Source of the DNA: Alphaproteobacteria bacterium
Lineage (GTDB): Bacteria > Pseudomonadota > Alphaproteobacteria > SMXS01
DNA: 64,000 bases
Assembly (NCBI GenBank): GCA_028284945.1
Contig: JANQQJ010000006.1
Location: forward strand, 1-64,000
Direction: 5' to 3'
Shown: piece by piece, positions 52,449-61,533 of the stretch
Numbering within the stretch: position 1 is the first letter of the stretch
Layout of the letters: every line of letters starts with the position of its first letter
The notes under the pieces: generated by a model
The model's database searches: none
What the model was told of the DNA's origin: nothing
Seen by the model: only the letters and a program-made list of their open reading frames with translations
Position numbers and translations under genes: made by a program

Positions 52449-53200
52449 TGGGCCGCGTGTCGGGCAAAATCGCATTGGTGACGGGCGCTGCTGACGGCAT
52501 TGGCGCGGCCAGTTCCCGGTTGCTGGCTGCGGAAGGGACAACTGTCGTTGTCACCGACATCAATACCGATGGTGCTGTCGCCTTGGCTGACGAGGTCGGC
52601 GGGTTGGGGCTGGAACTCGATGCCGGAAGCGAGGCGGACTGGATTCGTGCGATTGAGACGGTCAAGGACCGCTATGGCCGATTGGATATTCTGGTTAACA
52701 ATGCCGGCGTTGGTTCGGGGATCGGCGATATCGAGCATCAGACGCTTGATGACTACCGCGAGGTGATGCGGGTGTGCGTCGACAGCACCTTCATCGGCAG
52801 CAAGCTGGCCGTCGAGCTGATGAAGGAGAGCGGCGGCTCGATCATCAACATTTCCTCCATCCATGGCATCAAGGCCGCGCCGCATGAGGCAGCCTATTCC
52901 GCGGCCAAAGGGGCGGTGCGCCTGCTGACTAAGTCGGTGGCGCTCTACTGCGCCCGGTCCGGTTATCCCATCCGGGCCAATTCAATCCATCCAGGCTATA
53001 TCCTGACCACCATCCTGAAGGAGTGGATGGAGCGGTCGGGCAACACGACGGACATTATGGCTCAACTGCTCGACCAGCATCCCATCGGGTTCCTCGGCGA
53101 GCCCGAGGATATCGCCAAGGGCGTGCTCTATCTCGCCAGTGATGACTCGCGCTTTATGACCGGGTCGGAACTGGTGATCGACGGCGGTTTCTCACTCTAG
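52448..53200 (+). CDS. SDR family oxidoreductase
   Basis: This 250-residue classical SDR has TGAADGIGAA near residue 13, NNAGVGSG near 85, ISSIHGIK carrying the serine, and AAYSAAKGA with Tyr-x3-Lys. It is translationally coupled to the enoyl-CoA hydratase (TAATG). A hydratase followed by an SDR fits hydration then oxidation, as in beta-oxidation-like steps; that is inference. Its stop overlaps the convergent galE stop at CTAG. Confidence 0.92.
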   Translation: MGRVSGKIALVTGAADGIGAASSRLLAAEGTTVVVTDINTDGAVALADEVGGLGLELDAGSEADWIRAIETVKDRYGRLDILVNNAGVGSGIGDIEHQTLDDYREVMRVCVDSTFIGSKLAVELMKESGGSIINISSIHGIKAAPHEAAYSAAKGAVRLLTKSVALYCARSGYPIRANSIHPGYILTTILKEWMERSGNTTDIMAQLLDQHPIGFLGEPEDIAKGVLYLASDDSRFMTGSELVIDGGFSL

Positions 53201-54183
53201 CGCCGCTGATTGAGCTGGCGTTCCCAGTTGAGTGCATGTTCGACGATGATTTCCAGATCGTCCAGTTGGGGTTCCCAGGATAGTGTGTCGCGCACGAGGT
53301 CAGCGCGGGAGACCAGACTGGGCGGGTCACCGGCGCGCCGTGGGCCAACCTCCACGGGCAATCTCTCCCCCGTCACGCTTTCCAGCGCGGCAATGACTTC
53401 CCGCACTGAAGCACCGCGGCCATAGCCGCAATTCATCACCTGCGCCTCGCCGCCATCCAGCAGATAGTCCAGCGCTTTGACATGGGCGTCGGCCAGATCT
53501 GTGACATGAATGTAGTCGCGCACGCCGGTACCGTCCGGCGTGTCGTAATCGTCGCCGAAAATGGTGAGGGTCTCACGCAGGCCTAGCGCCGTTTGCACCG
53601 CCAGCTTGATCAGATGGGTCGCATTGGCCATGGACTGGCCGCGCCGTCCCTGCGGATCGGCGCCGGCAACATTGAAATAGCGTAGCGCGACATAGCGGAA
53701 ATCGTGGGCGGCAGCGGTATCGCGCAGCATGAACTCGGTCATCAGTTTTGAGGTGCCGTAAGGTGAAATCGGGACTTTGGCGCTGTCTTCCGTGACCGGT
53801 ACGACCTCGGGCTCGCCATAGACGGCGGCGGTTGAGGAGAAAATCAACTTATCCACGCCTGCCGCAACACAGGCTTCAATCAGGCCCTGAGAGGCGACTG
53901 TGTTGTTGCGATAGTAAAGGAGGGGGTTTTCGACGGATTCCGGCACGATGATCGACCCGGCAAAGTGCAGCACCGCCTGAATGCCCTTATCGGCCAGAAG
54001 GTTATCCAGTTCTGGCCGGTCCGAGACGTCACCTCGCACGAAATCGGCTTCGCCGGGCGCGATTGCCTGATCGCCGTTCGAGAGGTTATCCAGCACAACA
54101 ACGTCGTGACCTGCATCCAGTAGCAATTGTGCCGTATGACTGCCGATGTAGCCTGCCCCGCCGGTAACCAGTACTCTCGCCAT
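53197..54183 (-). CDS. galE: UDP-glucose 4-epimerase
   Basis: This 328-residue NAD-dependent extended SDR interconverts UDP-glucose and UDP-galactose. The N-terminal GGAGYIGSHTAQLLLDAGH (about residues 7-25), VVLDNLSNGD, and the catalytic SPYGTSK (about 145-151) are typical of GalE. It lies at the edge of the exopolysaccharide genes, divergent from the outer-membrane beta-barrel gene. Supply of UDP-galactose for the polymer is a reasonable role. Its own operator is unclear; a GTCACAGCGTGAC palindrome lies at 54252-54264 in the intergenic region. Confidence 0.95.
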   Translation of the reverse strand: MARVLVTGGAGYIGSHTAQLLLDAGHDVVVLDNLSNGDQAIAPGEADFVRGDVSDRPELDNLLADKGIQAVLHFAGSIIVPESVENPLLYYRNNTVASQGLIEACVAAGVDKLIFSSTAAVYGEPEVVPVTEDSAKVPISPYGTSKLMTEFMLRDTAAAHDFRYVALRYFNVAGADPQGRRGQSMANATHLIKLAVQTALGLRETLTIFGDDYDTPDGTGVRDYIHVTDLADAHVKALDYLLDGGEAQVMNCGYGRGASVREVIAALESVTGERLPVEVGPRRAGDPPSLVSRADLVRDTLSWEPQLDDLEIIVEHALNWERQLNQRR

Positions 54184-54378
54184 GACCTGCCCCTTCTGAC
54201 CATTTGACTTGGTAGCTTTTGGCCCAATTCATTGCAATGCACAAATCCACGGTCACAGCGTGACAGGGACCATTGAATCCACTATGTTTTTCGCGACCGT
54301 CGCGACGGTAGGCGTTGTTGCGAAGGGTAATGTCTGGGGCGCTTCTTAAAGTTTTAATGCTGCGGGGGAACTATCGGA

Positions 54379-55668
54379 TTGGTTGAAAATCGCCGACATT
54401 TCGACACATCACGGCTGTGTGGCTTGCTTTTGGGCCTAATGCTCGTTGCGGGCCTCATGACAACCATGTCCGCTGCTAAAGCGCAGGACAGCGGCTACGG
54501 TACGCAGGGAAATACGGTGCGGGACCGGGAGCGTCCCGACTATGACGCCGTGGGTGCACGGGTCGGAAGTTTCAGAATCTTGCCGCTGCTGGATCTGGGC
54601 GTGCGCTATACGGACAACGTCTTTGCGACCCCGGGGGACAAGATCTCGGATGCGGTTTTCACCGTGCGGCCACAGCTTAATGTCCGGTCGGATTGGTCGC
54701 GTCACCTGCTCACGTTTAGTGCGACCGGCAATCTGGGGTTTTTTGCTGATCTGGGCAGCGAAGACTATGAGGACGTGCTGATTCGTCTAATGGGTCAGAT
54801 TGACATCACCAGGAATAGCCGGATTACGCTGTCGATCGGGGCTGACCGCCTGCATGAGGCGCGGGACTCACCCGATGACGCAGGTGGTCTAAGGCCGACA
54901 ATATACTATCTTTTGACGCCAAGGGTAGAGATCGCATTCCCCTTAGGTCAGATCAGTGTGAAAATTGGCAGCAATATGCGGATCTTTGACTACAACGATA
55001 CACTGGCCGCTGGTGGTGTTGTGATCAACGAAGATGACCGTGACCGCCTCATTTGGGAAGGGTCCCTGGAGCTGGGCTATGTCATATCGCCCTCGGTCCG
55101 CGGCTTTGTAAGAGGCACCTATAATATTCGCGACTATGACGACCTGGTCGATGACCGGGGCCGGATGCGCGATTCAGATGGGTTCGGCGTGGTAGGCGGG
55201 ATTTTTCTGGATCTGACCGGCAGTTTATCGATGCAGGCGTTTATTGGATATCGTCGGCAGGTGTTCGATGACGTCAACTTTGTCACCATTGACGGCATCA
55301 CGGGGGGACTGGATCTAACCTGGACGCCCACCCAGTTGACAACGGTCAGGCTCGGTGTGACCCGGGAGGTTCGCGAAACGACGCAGCTCAATGCATCGGG
55401 TGTGTTCAGGACTGAATTCCGTGCGATCATTGATCACGAATTGCTGCGTCAGCTCATTGTCAGTGTGCGCGGCGGCGTGTCAGAAAGCGACTTCCGAGGC
55501 AATGGCCGTAGCGATACATCCTGGCGCGCGGGGGTAGGGGCGACCTATTTTATCAATAGGACCCTCAATCTGGATTTCTCCTATGAGTATCGAAACCGTG
55601 AATCAAACCTCGATTTTGAGGATTTCAGCCGGAATTCGGCGAGCCTCAGACTCAGAGTTCAACTCTAG
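54379..55668 (+). CDS. Outer-membrane beta-barrel protein of an exopolysaccharide locus
   Basis: This 429-residue protein has a signal peptide (about residues 1-33, ending AKA) and many alternating hydrophobic strands, consistent with an outer-membrane barrel of the BBP2_2 (PF10082) type. The last residue pair is QL after SLRLRV, an uncommon but acceptable barrel end. Members accompany polysaccharide export genes. It starts with TTG 54379. The short OPX protein follows 16 bp later, so it may form the outer-membrane pore for the polymer; that is inference from position. Confidence 0.75.
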   Translation: MVENRRHFDTSRLCGLLLGLMLVAGLMTTMSAAKAQDSGYGTQGNTVRDRERPDYDAVGARVGSFRILPLLDLGVRYTDNVFATPGDKISDAVFTVRPQLNVRSDWSRHLLTFSATGNLGFFADLGSEDYEDVLIRLMGQIDITRNSRITLSIGADRLHEARDSPDDAGGLRPTIYYLLTPRVEIAFPLGQISVKIGSNMRIFDYNDTLAAGGVVINEDDRDRLIWEGSLELGYVISPSVRGFVRGTYNIRDYDDLVDDRGRMRDSDGFGVVGGIFLDLTGSLSMQAFIGYRRQVFDDVNFVTIDGITGGLDLTWTPTQLTTVRLGVTREVRETTQLNASGVFRTEFRAIIDHELLRQLIVSVRGGVSESDFRGNGRSDTSWRAGVGATYFINRTLNLDFSYEYRNRESNLDFEDFSRNSASLRLRVQL

Positions 55669-55684
55669 AAAGTATGGAACAGCC

Positions 55685-56239
55685 GTGTTGACGTCATTCC
55701 TAGGCAGACGATTTGGTCCGGTGCTGGCCGTCATTGCAGGCGTTTTGAGCAGTTTGGTTTCGCTGCCGGCGGCGGCTCAGGAAGATTATCGGCTGGGAAC
55801 CGGCGATCTGCTGCGCATTACCGTGTTTGGCGAGGCGGACCTGTCTGGTGAGTTCAAGGTTAGCGATACAGGAACTGTTTCAGTGCCGCTGATAGGCGAG
55901 GTATCGGCTGAGGGACTGACCGCGTCGCAACTTGAAGTGTCCATTACCGATGCGCTGCAACCCGATTATCTGATCAGCCCGAGCGTGGGTGTCGAGGTTC
56001 TCAACTACCGCCCGTTTTTCATCATGGGTGAGGTGCGAAATCCGGGAAGTTACCCCTATGTTAGCGGAATCTCTGTTGTGGAGGCGGTTGCGCTCGCGGG
56101 CGGGTTCACTTACCGGGCCCGCACCGGCGAGGTTTTTGTCAGGCGAGCAGGTGCGGACTCGGATTCGGAGCAGTTGGTATCGGTCAGCGTACCCGTGCTT
56201 CCTGGCGATGTAATCAGGGTGCGTGAACGTTTCTTCTGA
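55685..56239 (+). CDS. Short OPX polysaccharide export protein (Wza-like, SLBB)
   Basis: This 184-residue protein has a signal peptide ending AAAQ, a Poly_export domain (YRLGTGDLLRITVFGEADLSG) and an SLBB-like domain (FFIMGEVRNPGSYPYVSG). It lacks the C-terminal helix that forms the outer-membrane channel of Wza. Short OPX proteins of this kind are known to work with a separate beta-barrel, such as the gene just upstream. GTG 55685 is preferred over the overlapping ATG 55583, which would extend into the barrel gene. No lipobox cysteine is seen. Confidence 0.85.
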   Translation: MLTSFLGRRFGPVLAVIAGVLSSLVSLPAAAQEDYRLGTGDLLRITVFGEADLSGEFKVSDTGTVSVPLIGEVSAEGLTASQLEVSITDALQPDYLISPSVGVEVLNYRPFFIMGEVRNPGSYPYVSGISVVEAVALAGGFTYRARTGEVFVRRAGADSDSEQLVSVSVPVLPGDVIRVRERFF

Positions 56240-56346
56240 TCACGTTATGCAATGCCGGGCGGAATCGGGGAACGGAAATATCCTTTGATACAGGGCGGGG
56301 AACGTTCTAAGCCGTGTGTCAGATTGGGCTGTAAGGCGTAGAGTGG

Positions 56347-58563
56347 ATGAACGAACAATCTGAGGCCCGTCGCGCCAGCTTGCTGTCTCTCTATGGCGTT
56401 TTCGGCGGGGAGGATGACTCGACCGTTACGATTCGGCATCTGCTGAACGTACTTTGGCGGCGGCGCCTGCCTATTATCCTCGCCGTTGTCGCGATCATGG
56501 CGATTACCGTCGCGATGGTTCAGAATATGCAGCCGATTTACTCCTCCACGAGCGAAATTCTTGTGGAGCCGCGGGTCAACAGGCTCGCCGAGACAGCATC
56601 TATTCTGAGCGGGCTGCCCGCAGACTTTGAAACGATCCAGACCGAGATTGAAGTGCTGTCCTCCAGGCGGCTGCACGAACGCGTTGTCGATAATCTCGAT
56701 CTTACTAAGGACGCTGAGTTCAATTTCACGCTACAGGAACCGGGATGGCGCGCGCGCATCCGGCAGTCGATATTTGGCAAGCCCAAACCGATGCAGCCCG
56801 AAGATATTCATAGGGCCACCGTCGGCGCTTTGTCTTCACGCGTCTCAATCGGCAGTCAGGGCCGCAGCCGCGTGATCACTGTCACGGCACAGTCGAAAGA
56901 CCGGCAGAAGGCTGCAAAATTGGCTAACGCTGTTGTCGAAGCCTATCTGGTTTCTCAATTGGAGGCCAAATTCGATGAAACAGAGCGTACCGTCGGGTGG
57001 TTGAACCGCCGCCTTGAGGAACTGCGGGAGCAGGTGCGCACCTCTGAAAGGGCGGTTGAGAATTATCGGCAAGAAGCGGATCTGATCACTGGTCGAAATT
57101 CGCTGTCCGCGACTGAAGAACAGATGTCGTCGCTGAATAGCCAAATTGTGATGGCCCAGGCGCGCGCCGCAGAGGCAGAAGCGCGGCTGTCCAACCTTCA
57201 GGGCGACCTAGAGGACAGCGGGGTCGCGGCGGCAGACAGCTCCATCGCCGAGGTCCTCAATAATGATCTCATTCAGCGCCTGCGGGAACAGGAGTCGCAG
57301 CTTCAGAGGCAGGTTGCCGTTCTGGCTCAGCGCTACGGCCCCAAACACCCGAAGATGATCGAGCTGCGAGCCGAAATCGCGGATTTGCGTGGCGATGTGG
57401 AGATTGAGGTTGCCAAGGTCATCGCGTCGCTGCGTGGCGAAGTCGAGATTGCAAAATCTCAGGAACGCACGCTGATGGCCGCGCAGCGCAGGCTTGAACA
57501 AGGCCTGTCCAATATCAACGCCAGGGAAATCGACCTTCGCGAATTAGAGCGTGAGGCGGAAGCCAATCGGGCACTGATGGAGGCATTTCTTGGCCGCTTC
57601 AAGCAGTTGGCTGAACAGGAAGACCTTCAAACGACGGACTCCCGGGTGATATCTGAAGCGGCCCCACCGGTTGCGCCCAGCCACCCGAAGAAAAGGCAGA
57701 TTATGGCGCTTGCTCTTATTGCGTCATTTGGTGTCGGCCTGGCGATCGCCTTTGTTCTGGAGGCCCTGGATAACGCCTTCAGGACGCCCAGGGATCTCGA
57801 AAAAGCGAGCGGGCTTCCTGTGCTCTCTGTGGTTCCGGTAGCAAAATTCGATCCCAATCGGCCGGGCGGTTCGGCCAACCTTATCGTCAGCGAGCCCCTG
57901 TCGCGATACGCCGAAAGTATGCGGAACCTTCTTGTCAGCATGAATCTGTCAAATGTTGACAACCCTCCCAAGGTCATTGCCATTGCGTCGACCCAGCCCG
58001 CAGAGGGTAAGTCGACAACGGCGTTGGCCCTGGCGGCGACTGCGGCCTCCATGGGCAAATCCGTTGCCTTGATGGATTGCGACCTGCGGCGCCCCAGCAT
58101 TCATGAAGAGCTGAAAGAGGACAGAAGTCCTGGCGTTATCGACGTGCTCGCCGGCGAAAAGACCCTGGCTGAGGTTACCCGGCAGCAGGAAGAACTGGGC
58201 TTCGACTTTATCTGCGCGGGCCGGCACGTTCAAAACGCGCTCAGTTTAATCGAATCGCAGCGGTTTATTCAGATCCTTGACGAGTTGCGCAATGACTACG
58301 ACCTTGTTGTGGTTGATACGCCACCAATGCTGGCGGTCGCCGATGCGCGGGTATTGGTCGACAGGTGTGATTCCGCCTTGTTCGCTGTCCGGTGGGGCAA
58401 GACCCCCAAAGCAACCGTGCTGGATGGCTTGAAGCGTATGGAGGATACCGCGGCGAAAGTGGCCGGTGCGGTCCTGACCCGTGCGGACTATAGCCGTCTG
58501 TCGTCCTACCAGTACGGCACAACCTATTACCGTGATGCATATAAGCGGTACTACAGCAGTTAG
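56347..58563 (+). CDS. Polysaccharide copolymerase with BY-kinase domain (Wzc-like)
   Basis: This 738-residue protein has an N-terminal Wzz domain between two membrane helices (about residues 36-57 and 449-470), a long coiled-coil (about 200-420), and a bacterial tyrosine-kinase domain. Walker A AEGKSTT has Lys555, Walker A' is ALMDCDLRRPS, and Walker B is LVVVDTPPM. The C-terminal tyrosine cluster (YGTTYYRDAYKRYYSS) is the autophosphorylation tail. It governs chain length and export of the exopolysaccharide. A 107-bp gap follows the OPX gene with no clear site. No cognate tyrosine phosphatase lies in the window. Confidence 0.95.
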   Translation: MNEQSEARRASLLSLYGVFGGEDDSTVTIRHLLNVLWRRRLPIILAVVAIMAITVAMVQNMQPIYSSTSEILVEPRVNRLAETASILSGLPADFETIQTEIEVLSSRRLHERVVDNLDLTKDAEFNFTLQEPGWRARIRQSIFGKPKPMQPEDIHRATVGALSSRVSIGSQGRSRVITVTAQSKDRQKAAKLANAVVEAYLVSQLEAKFDETERTVGWLNRRLEELREQVRTSERAVENYRQEADLITGRNSLSATEEQMSSLNSQIVMAQARAAEAEARLSNLQGDLEDSGVAAADSSIAEVLNNDLIQRLREQESQLQRQVAVLAQRYGPKHPKMIELRAEIADLRGDVEIEVAKVIASLRGEVEIAKSQERTLMAAQRRLEQGLSNINAREIDLRELEREAEANRALMEAFLGRFKQLAEQEDLQTTDSRVISEAAPPVAPSHPKKRQIMALALIASFGVGLAIAFVLEALDNAFRTPRDLEKASGLPVLSVVPVAKFDPNRPGGSANLIVSEPLSRYAESMRNLLVSMNLSNVDNPPKVIAIASTQPAEGKSTTALALAATAASMGKSVALMDCDLRRPSIHEELKEDRSPGVIDVLAGEKTLAEVTRQQEELGFDFICAGRHVQNALSLIESQRFIQILDELRNDYDLVVVDTPPMLAVADARVLVDRCDSALFAVRWGKTPKATVLDGLKRMEDTAAKVAGAVLTRADYSRLSSYQYGTTYYRDAYKRYYSS

Positions 58564-58617
58564 TGCCATACACCACGGTCGTCAGAACCCGATAGCGCCC
58601 CTCCTTCGAATGGTATC

Positions 58618-59751
58618 ATGGTAGATCACAGCGCCGACAAAGGGCCTGACTTGGCAATTGTGTTGTTGAGCGCCGGCGGGGGCGGCGCTGAGCGAGTCAG
58701 TATCCTGCTGGCCAATGAGTTCGCCCGCCGCGGCCGCTCAGTTGCAATCTTGATGTTGAGGCGCAGAGGGCCGTTGCTTGGGATGATTGACCCCCGGGTT
58801 CAGGTTCACGATCTTGGGGGCCGCCGGACAATTTGGAGTATCAGGCGTCTCGCGGCGACGATCAGGCGTCTGAAGCCAAAAACAATTATCGCTGCGATGG
58901 TCGAAGTCAATGTGGGTACAGCCATCGCCGCGCGTCTCGCCGGGACACGCGCAAAACTGATCTTGACAGAGCATAACCAGACCGACCGCAACTTCGATGT
59001 TGCAAGCACCCTGTCGGTTCGATTGGCGTTTCGCCTGATCCGATTTGTGTATCCGCTTGCCGATCGGGTGGTCTGTGTATCCCAAGGCGTGGCGGACTCG
59101 TTGATGCGGTTTTCAGGGCTGCCGCCCGCCAAAATCGACGTGATTCACAATCCTATCGTGTCCTCGGATCTTCTGGATAAAGCAGCCATGGAGTGTCCTC
59201 ATCCGTGGCTTTCGGACAAGACTGTTCCAGTTGTTCTTGCCGCGGGCCGGTTGGTGACGGCCAAGGATTTTGAAATGCTGTTGCACGCCTTTGCCAGAAT
59301 TCGAAAGGCAAGGGACTGCCGGCTCATCATTTTGGGTGAGGGTGAAAAGCGTAAGGTTCTTCAGAATTTGTGCGAGACCTTGGGCGTCGCAGAAGATGTT
59401 GAGATCACCGGATTCGTCTCAAATCCTTATACCTATATGCAGCGCTGTGATGTGTTTGCCCTGTCTTCCGCCTGGGAAGGCTTTCCGACGGTTCTTGTCG
59501 AGGCTCTCGCTTGTGGCGCCAAAATTGTCTCGACCGATTGCCCCAGCGGGCCCCGTGAAATCCTCTGCGATGGGAAGTTCGGATCCTTGACCCCAGTCGG
59601 GGATCCCGACAGGTTTGCTGCGGCAATTATTGAGGTTCTGGACAATCCTGTTTCGTGCGGCGCGCTGGCGCGGGGGCAGGGGTTTACAGTCGAAAAGTCA
59701 ACGGATCAGTATGATATTCTGATCAAAGATCTCGAGAACCGCGCAGCCTGA
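58618..59751 (+). CDS. Glycosyltransferase family 4 protein
   Basis: This 377-residue GT-B enzyme has an N-terminal acceptor domain with SAGGGGAERVS and a C-terminal nucleotide-sugar domain. VVLAAGRLVTAKDF and the EGFPTVLVEALACG stretch (the E-x7-E-like motif) are in the latter. It likely adds one sugar to the lipid-linked repeat unit. It lies 54 bp after the autokinase and 1 bp before the sulfotransferase ATG, so co-translation is likely. Donor and linkage cannot be read from the sequence. Confidence 0.9.
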   Translation: MVDHSADKGPDLAIVLLSAGGGGAERVSILLANEFARRGRSVAILMLRRRGPLLGMIDPRVQVHDLGGRRTIWSIRRLAATIRRLKPKTIIAAMVEVNVGTAIAARLAGTRAKLILTEHNQTDRNFDVASTLSVRLAFRLIRFVYPLADRVVCVSQGVADSLMRFSGLPPAKIDVIHNPIVSSDLLDKAAMECPHPWLSDKTVPVVLAAGRLVTAKDFEMLLHAFARIRKARDCRLIILGEGEKRKVLQNLCETLGVAEDVEITGFVSNPYTYMQRCDVFALSSAWEGFPTVLVEALACGAKIVSTDCPSGPREILCDGKFGSLTPVGDPDRFAAAIIEVLDNPVSCGALARGQGFTVEKSTDQYDILIKDLENRAA

Positions 59752-59752
59752 G

Positions 59753-60487
59753 ATGTTGCCGGATACGCCACCGATTATTGTATTGGGTGCCAATCACGCC
59801 GGGACACGATTGGTCGTCGATATCCTTCAGGCGATGGGAAGCGATGCCGGGCACATAGATAATGTTTGGCGCGAAGAGTCGGATTTTCTGGCGCTTCACC
59901 GGCAGTTGATCAACGAGGTTAGCGATGCTGGTTGGGATGCGACCATTTTCGACTCTGACTTCCTTGCGGCTTTCGAGGATGATCGGCGATTTGTGGCACG
60001 GATAGAGACGTGGCGTCAGGGCGATGCGGGGTCCGGGTTTGATGTTGACAGCGTGGCCTGGCACTGGAAATGCCCGACTGCAATCCTGTTTCTCCCAACC
60101 TGGCTCCAGGTCTTCCCCGACGCCCGGTTTATTCATGTCCAACGCGATGCGGTCGATGTGGCAGCAAGCCTGTTGCGGCGGCGCGAAGTGCCGACCATTG
60201 CTGCCGGGGTGCGGCTCGATGAGATCATGAACGAGCGGGTTGAAACGCAGGTGACGCAGATGCGGCGCTATTTCCACCTGCGGTTCGAGGATATCCGCGA
60301 GAGGCTCGGCGATCTGGCAAGCGCGGCGGGTCTTCTCCCGAACGCAGAACAGATAGAGGCAGCTGCGGCGCTCATTAGACCGGGAAGAATCTTTCGTTGG
60401 AACCGCAACCGCTCTCTGTCCTCGAACGCCTGGGAGCAGGTCGTCGCAGCGCGCAGCAGGCTCTATCGTCTGGCAAGAGGCCGCTAA
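59753..60487 (+). CDS. Sulfotransferase family protein
   Basis: This 244-residue protein has a PAPS-binding-like loop LGANHAGTRL near residue 11 and a 3'-phosphate segment FIHVQRDAVDVAASLL (about 124-139). These match the sulfotransferase fold, though the loop is unusual. It starts 1 bp after the GT4 stop. Its likely role is sulfation of the nascent or completed polymer. It is convergent with another sulfotransferase at 60513, with a 25-bp gap. PAPS-synthesis genes are not in this window. Confidence 0.8.
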   Translation: MLPDTPPIIVLGANHAGTRLVVDILQAMGSDAGHIDNVWREESDFLALHRQLINEVSDAGWDATIFDSDFLAAFEDDRRFVARIETWRQGDAGSGFDVDSVAWHWKCPTAILFLPTWLQVFPDARFIHVQRDAVDVAASLLRRREVPTIAAGVRLDEIMNERVETQVTQMRRYFHLRFEDIRERLGDLASAAGLLPNAEQIEAAAALIRPGRIFRWNRNRSLSSNAWEQVVAARSRLYRLARGR

Positions 60488-60512
60488 TCCTGGACCGGTG
60501 CCTCCGGTCTGT

Positions 60513-61460
60513 TCAGTCGTTCAGGTTCCAGCCTATCCCGGTTTCACGTTCCAATTCGGCGACGGATGGCTGCAGTAACTCGGCCAGAATGGCACGATCC
60601 CGATCTGAAACTTTTGAGGTTTTGCCTTTGTTTAGTGCCGGATACCGTTTGTGTTTCGTCGACGGGTCCAGTCCCAGAAACTCGTAACTCCTCGCCATGG
60701 TCTCGCCGGGGTCGTCGAAAAGATCTTCCGCTTTCAATAAAAGCAGCCTGTTTTCTGCTCTCAGCGGCAAAATCTGTCGCAGCTGATCGATATAGTTGCT
60801 GCGGAAAATATAGCTATACCGGCGCTGCCAGGTGCTGTTGTAAGACGGATCTGAGGACATTCTCTTCCATTCATCGTCCGTCAGTCTGCCTTCGGCCATG
60901 ACAGCGTCGATCAGCGAAAGCGGCTCTGTGCCGTGCCTTTTTTCATGAAAATAGTGAGAGATCGTGCGCTCGACCGGGTTGCGCAACAAGGCGATCAGCT
61001 TCACGTCCGGTAGATCCGTCGTAATGCGGGTAAGAGCGTGAGGGTGTGCCATGTAGTAGGGCGAGGCTTCACCTGAAATGCTGTTGGCGGATGCCAGTTC
61101 TTCAGCAGAGGGAAAGTGGGCTCTGTACCAGGCCTCACCTCGACTGTAGCTCAGGTCGAAGTAGTGAATTTCCTTCCTCAATGCCCTTTGGACGCTGGGA
61201 TGTCGGGACAGATATGCATGGAAGGATGAGGTGCCCGCCTTTTGAGCGCCAATAATGATGAAGTGCGGCAACGTCCCTTCTGTTTGGGCCAAACGTCGGC
61301 GCAGAAACGCATAGGTCTCTTTCGCTGCCCGCTTGCGTTCACGCAAAGACCAGTGAAACAGTGGCAAAAATCGTCTTTTCAAGTGATCGAGCGCTGGCTC
61401 TTTCACGGACAACCCCCATGCCTGTACTCTGTGTAAGGCAGAAGCAGTTATCACGATCAT
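60513..61460 (-). CDS. Sulfotransferase domain protein (heparan-sulfotransferase-like)
   Basis: This 315-residue protein has the PAPS loop IIIGAQKAGTSSFH (about residues 65-78) and 3'-phosphate contacts in LIALLRNPVERTISHYFH, typical of polysaccharide sulfotransferases. The open frame continues upstream over the flippase end, but ATG 61460 avoids overlap and is the likely start. It is 73 bp downstream of the flippase on the same strand. With its neighbour at 59753 it implies two sulfation steps or two positions on the polymer. Confidence 0.85.
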   Translation of the reverse strand: MIVITASALHRVQAWGLSVKEPALDHLKRRFLPLFHWSLRERKRAAKETYAFLRRRLAQTEGTLPHFIIIGAQKAGTSSFHAYLSRHPSVQRALRKEIHYFDLSYSRGEAWYRAHFPSAEELASANSISGEASPYYMAHPHALTRITTDLPDVKLIALLRNPVERTISHYFHEKRHGTEPLSLIDAVMAEGRLTDDEWKRMSSDPSYNSTWQRRYSYIFRSNYIDQLRQILPLRAENRLLLLKAEDLFDDPGETMARSYEFLGLDPSTKHKRYPALNKGKTSKVSDRDRAILAELLQPSVAELERETGIGWNLND

Positions 61461-61533
61461 TGCGGTCTGACCATCACCTTGAGATCGCTGCCGGGTACAT
61501 GGGCTTTTACGCTCATTGCCCCATGCCTCGGCT

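Noticed and set aside
9914-53200. Overlapping convergent stops (9914-9917, 49305-49308, 53197-53200) as a shared regulatory device
   Set aside because: A 4-bp overlap of TTAG or CTAG is expected by chance where convergent genes are packed closely.
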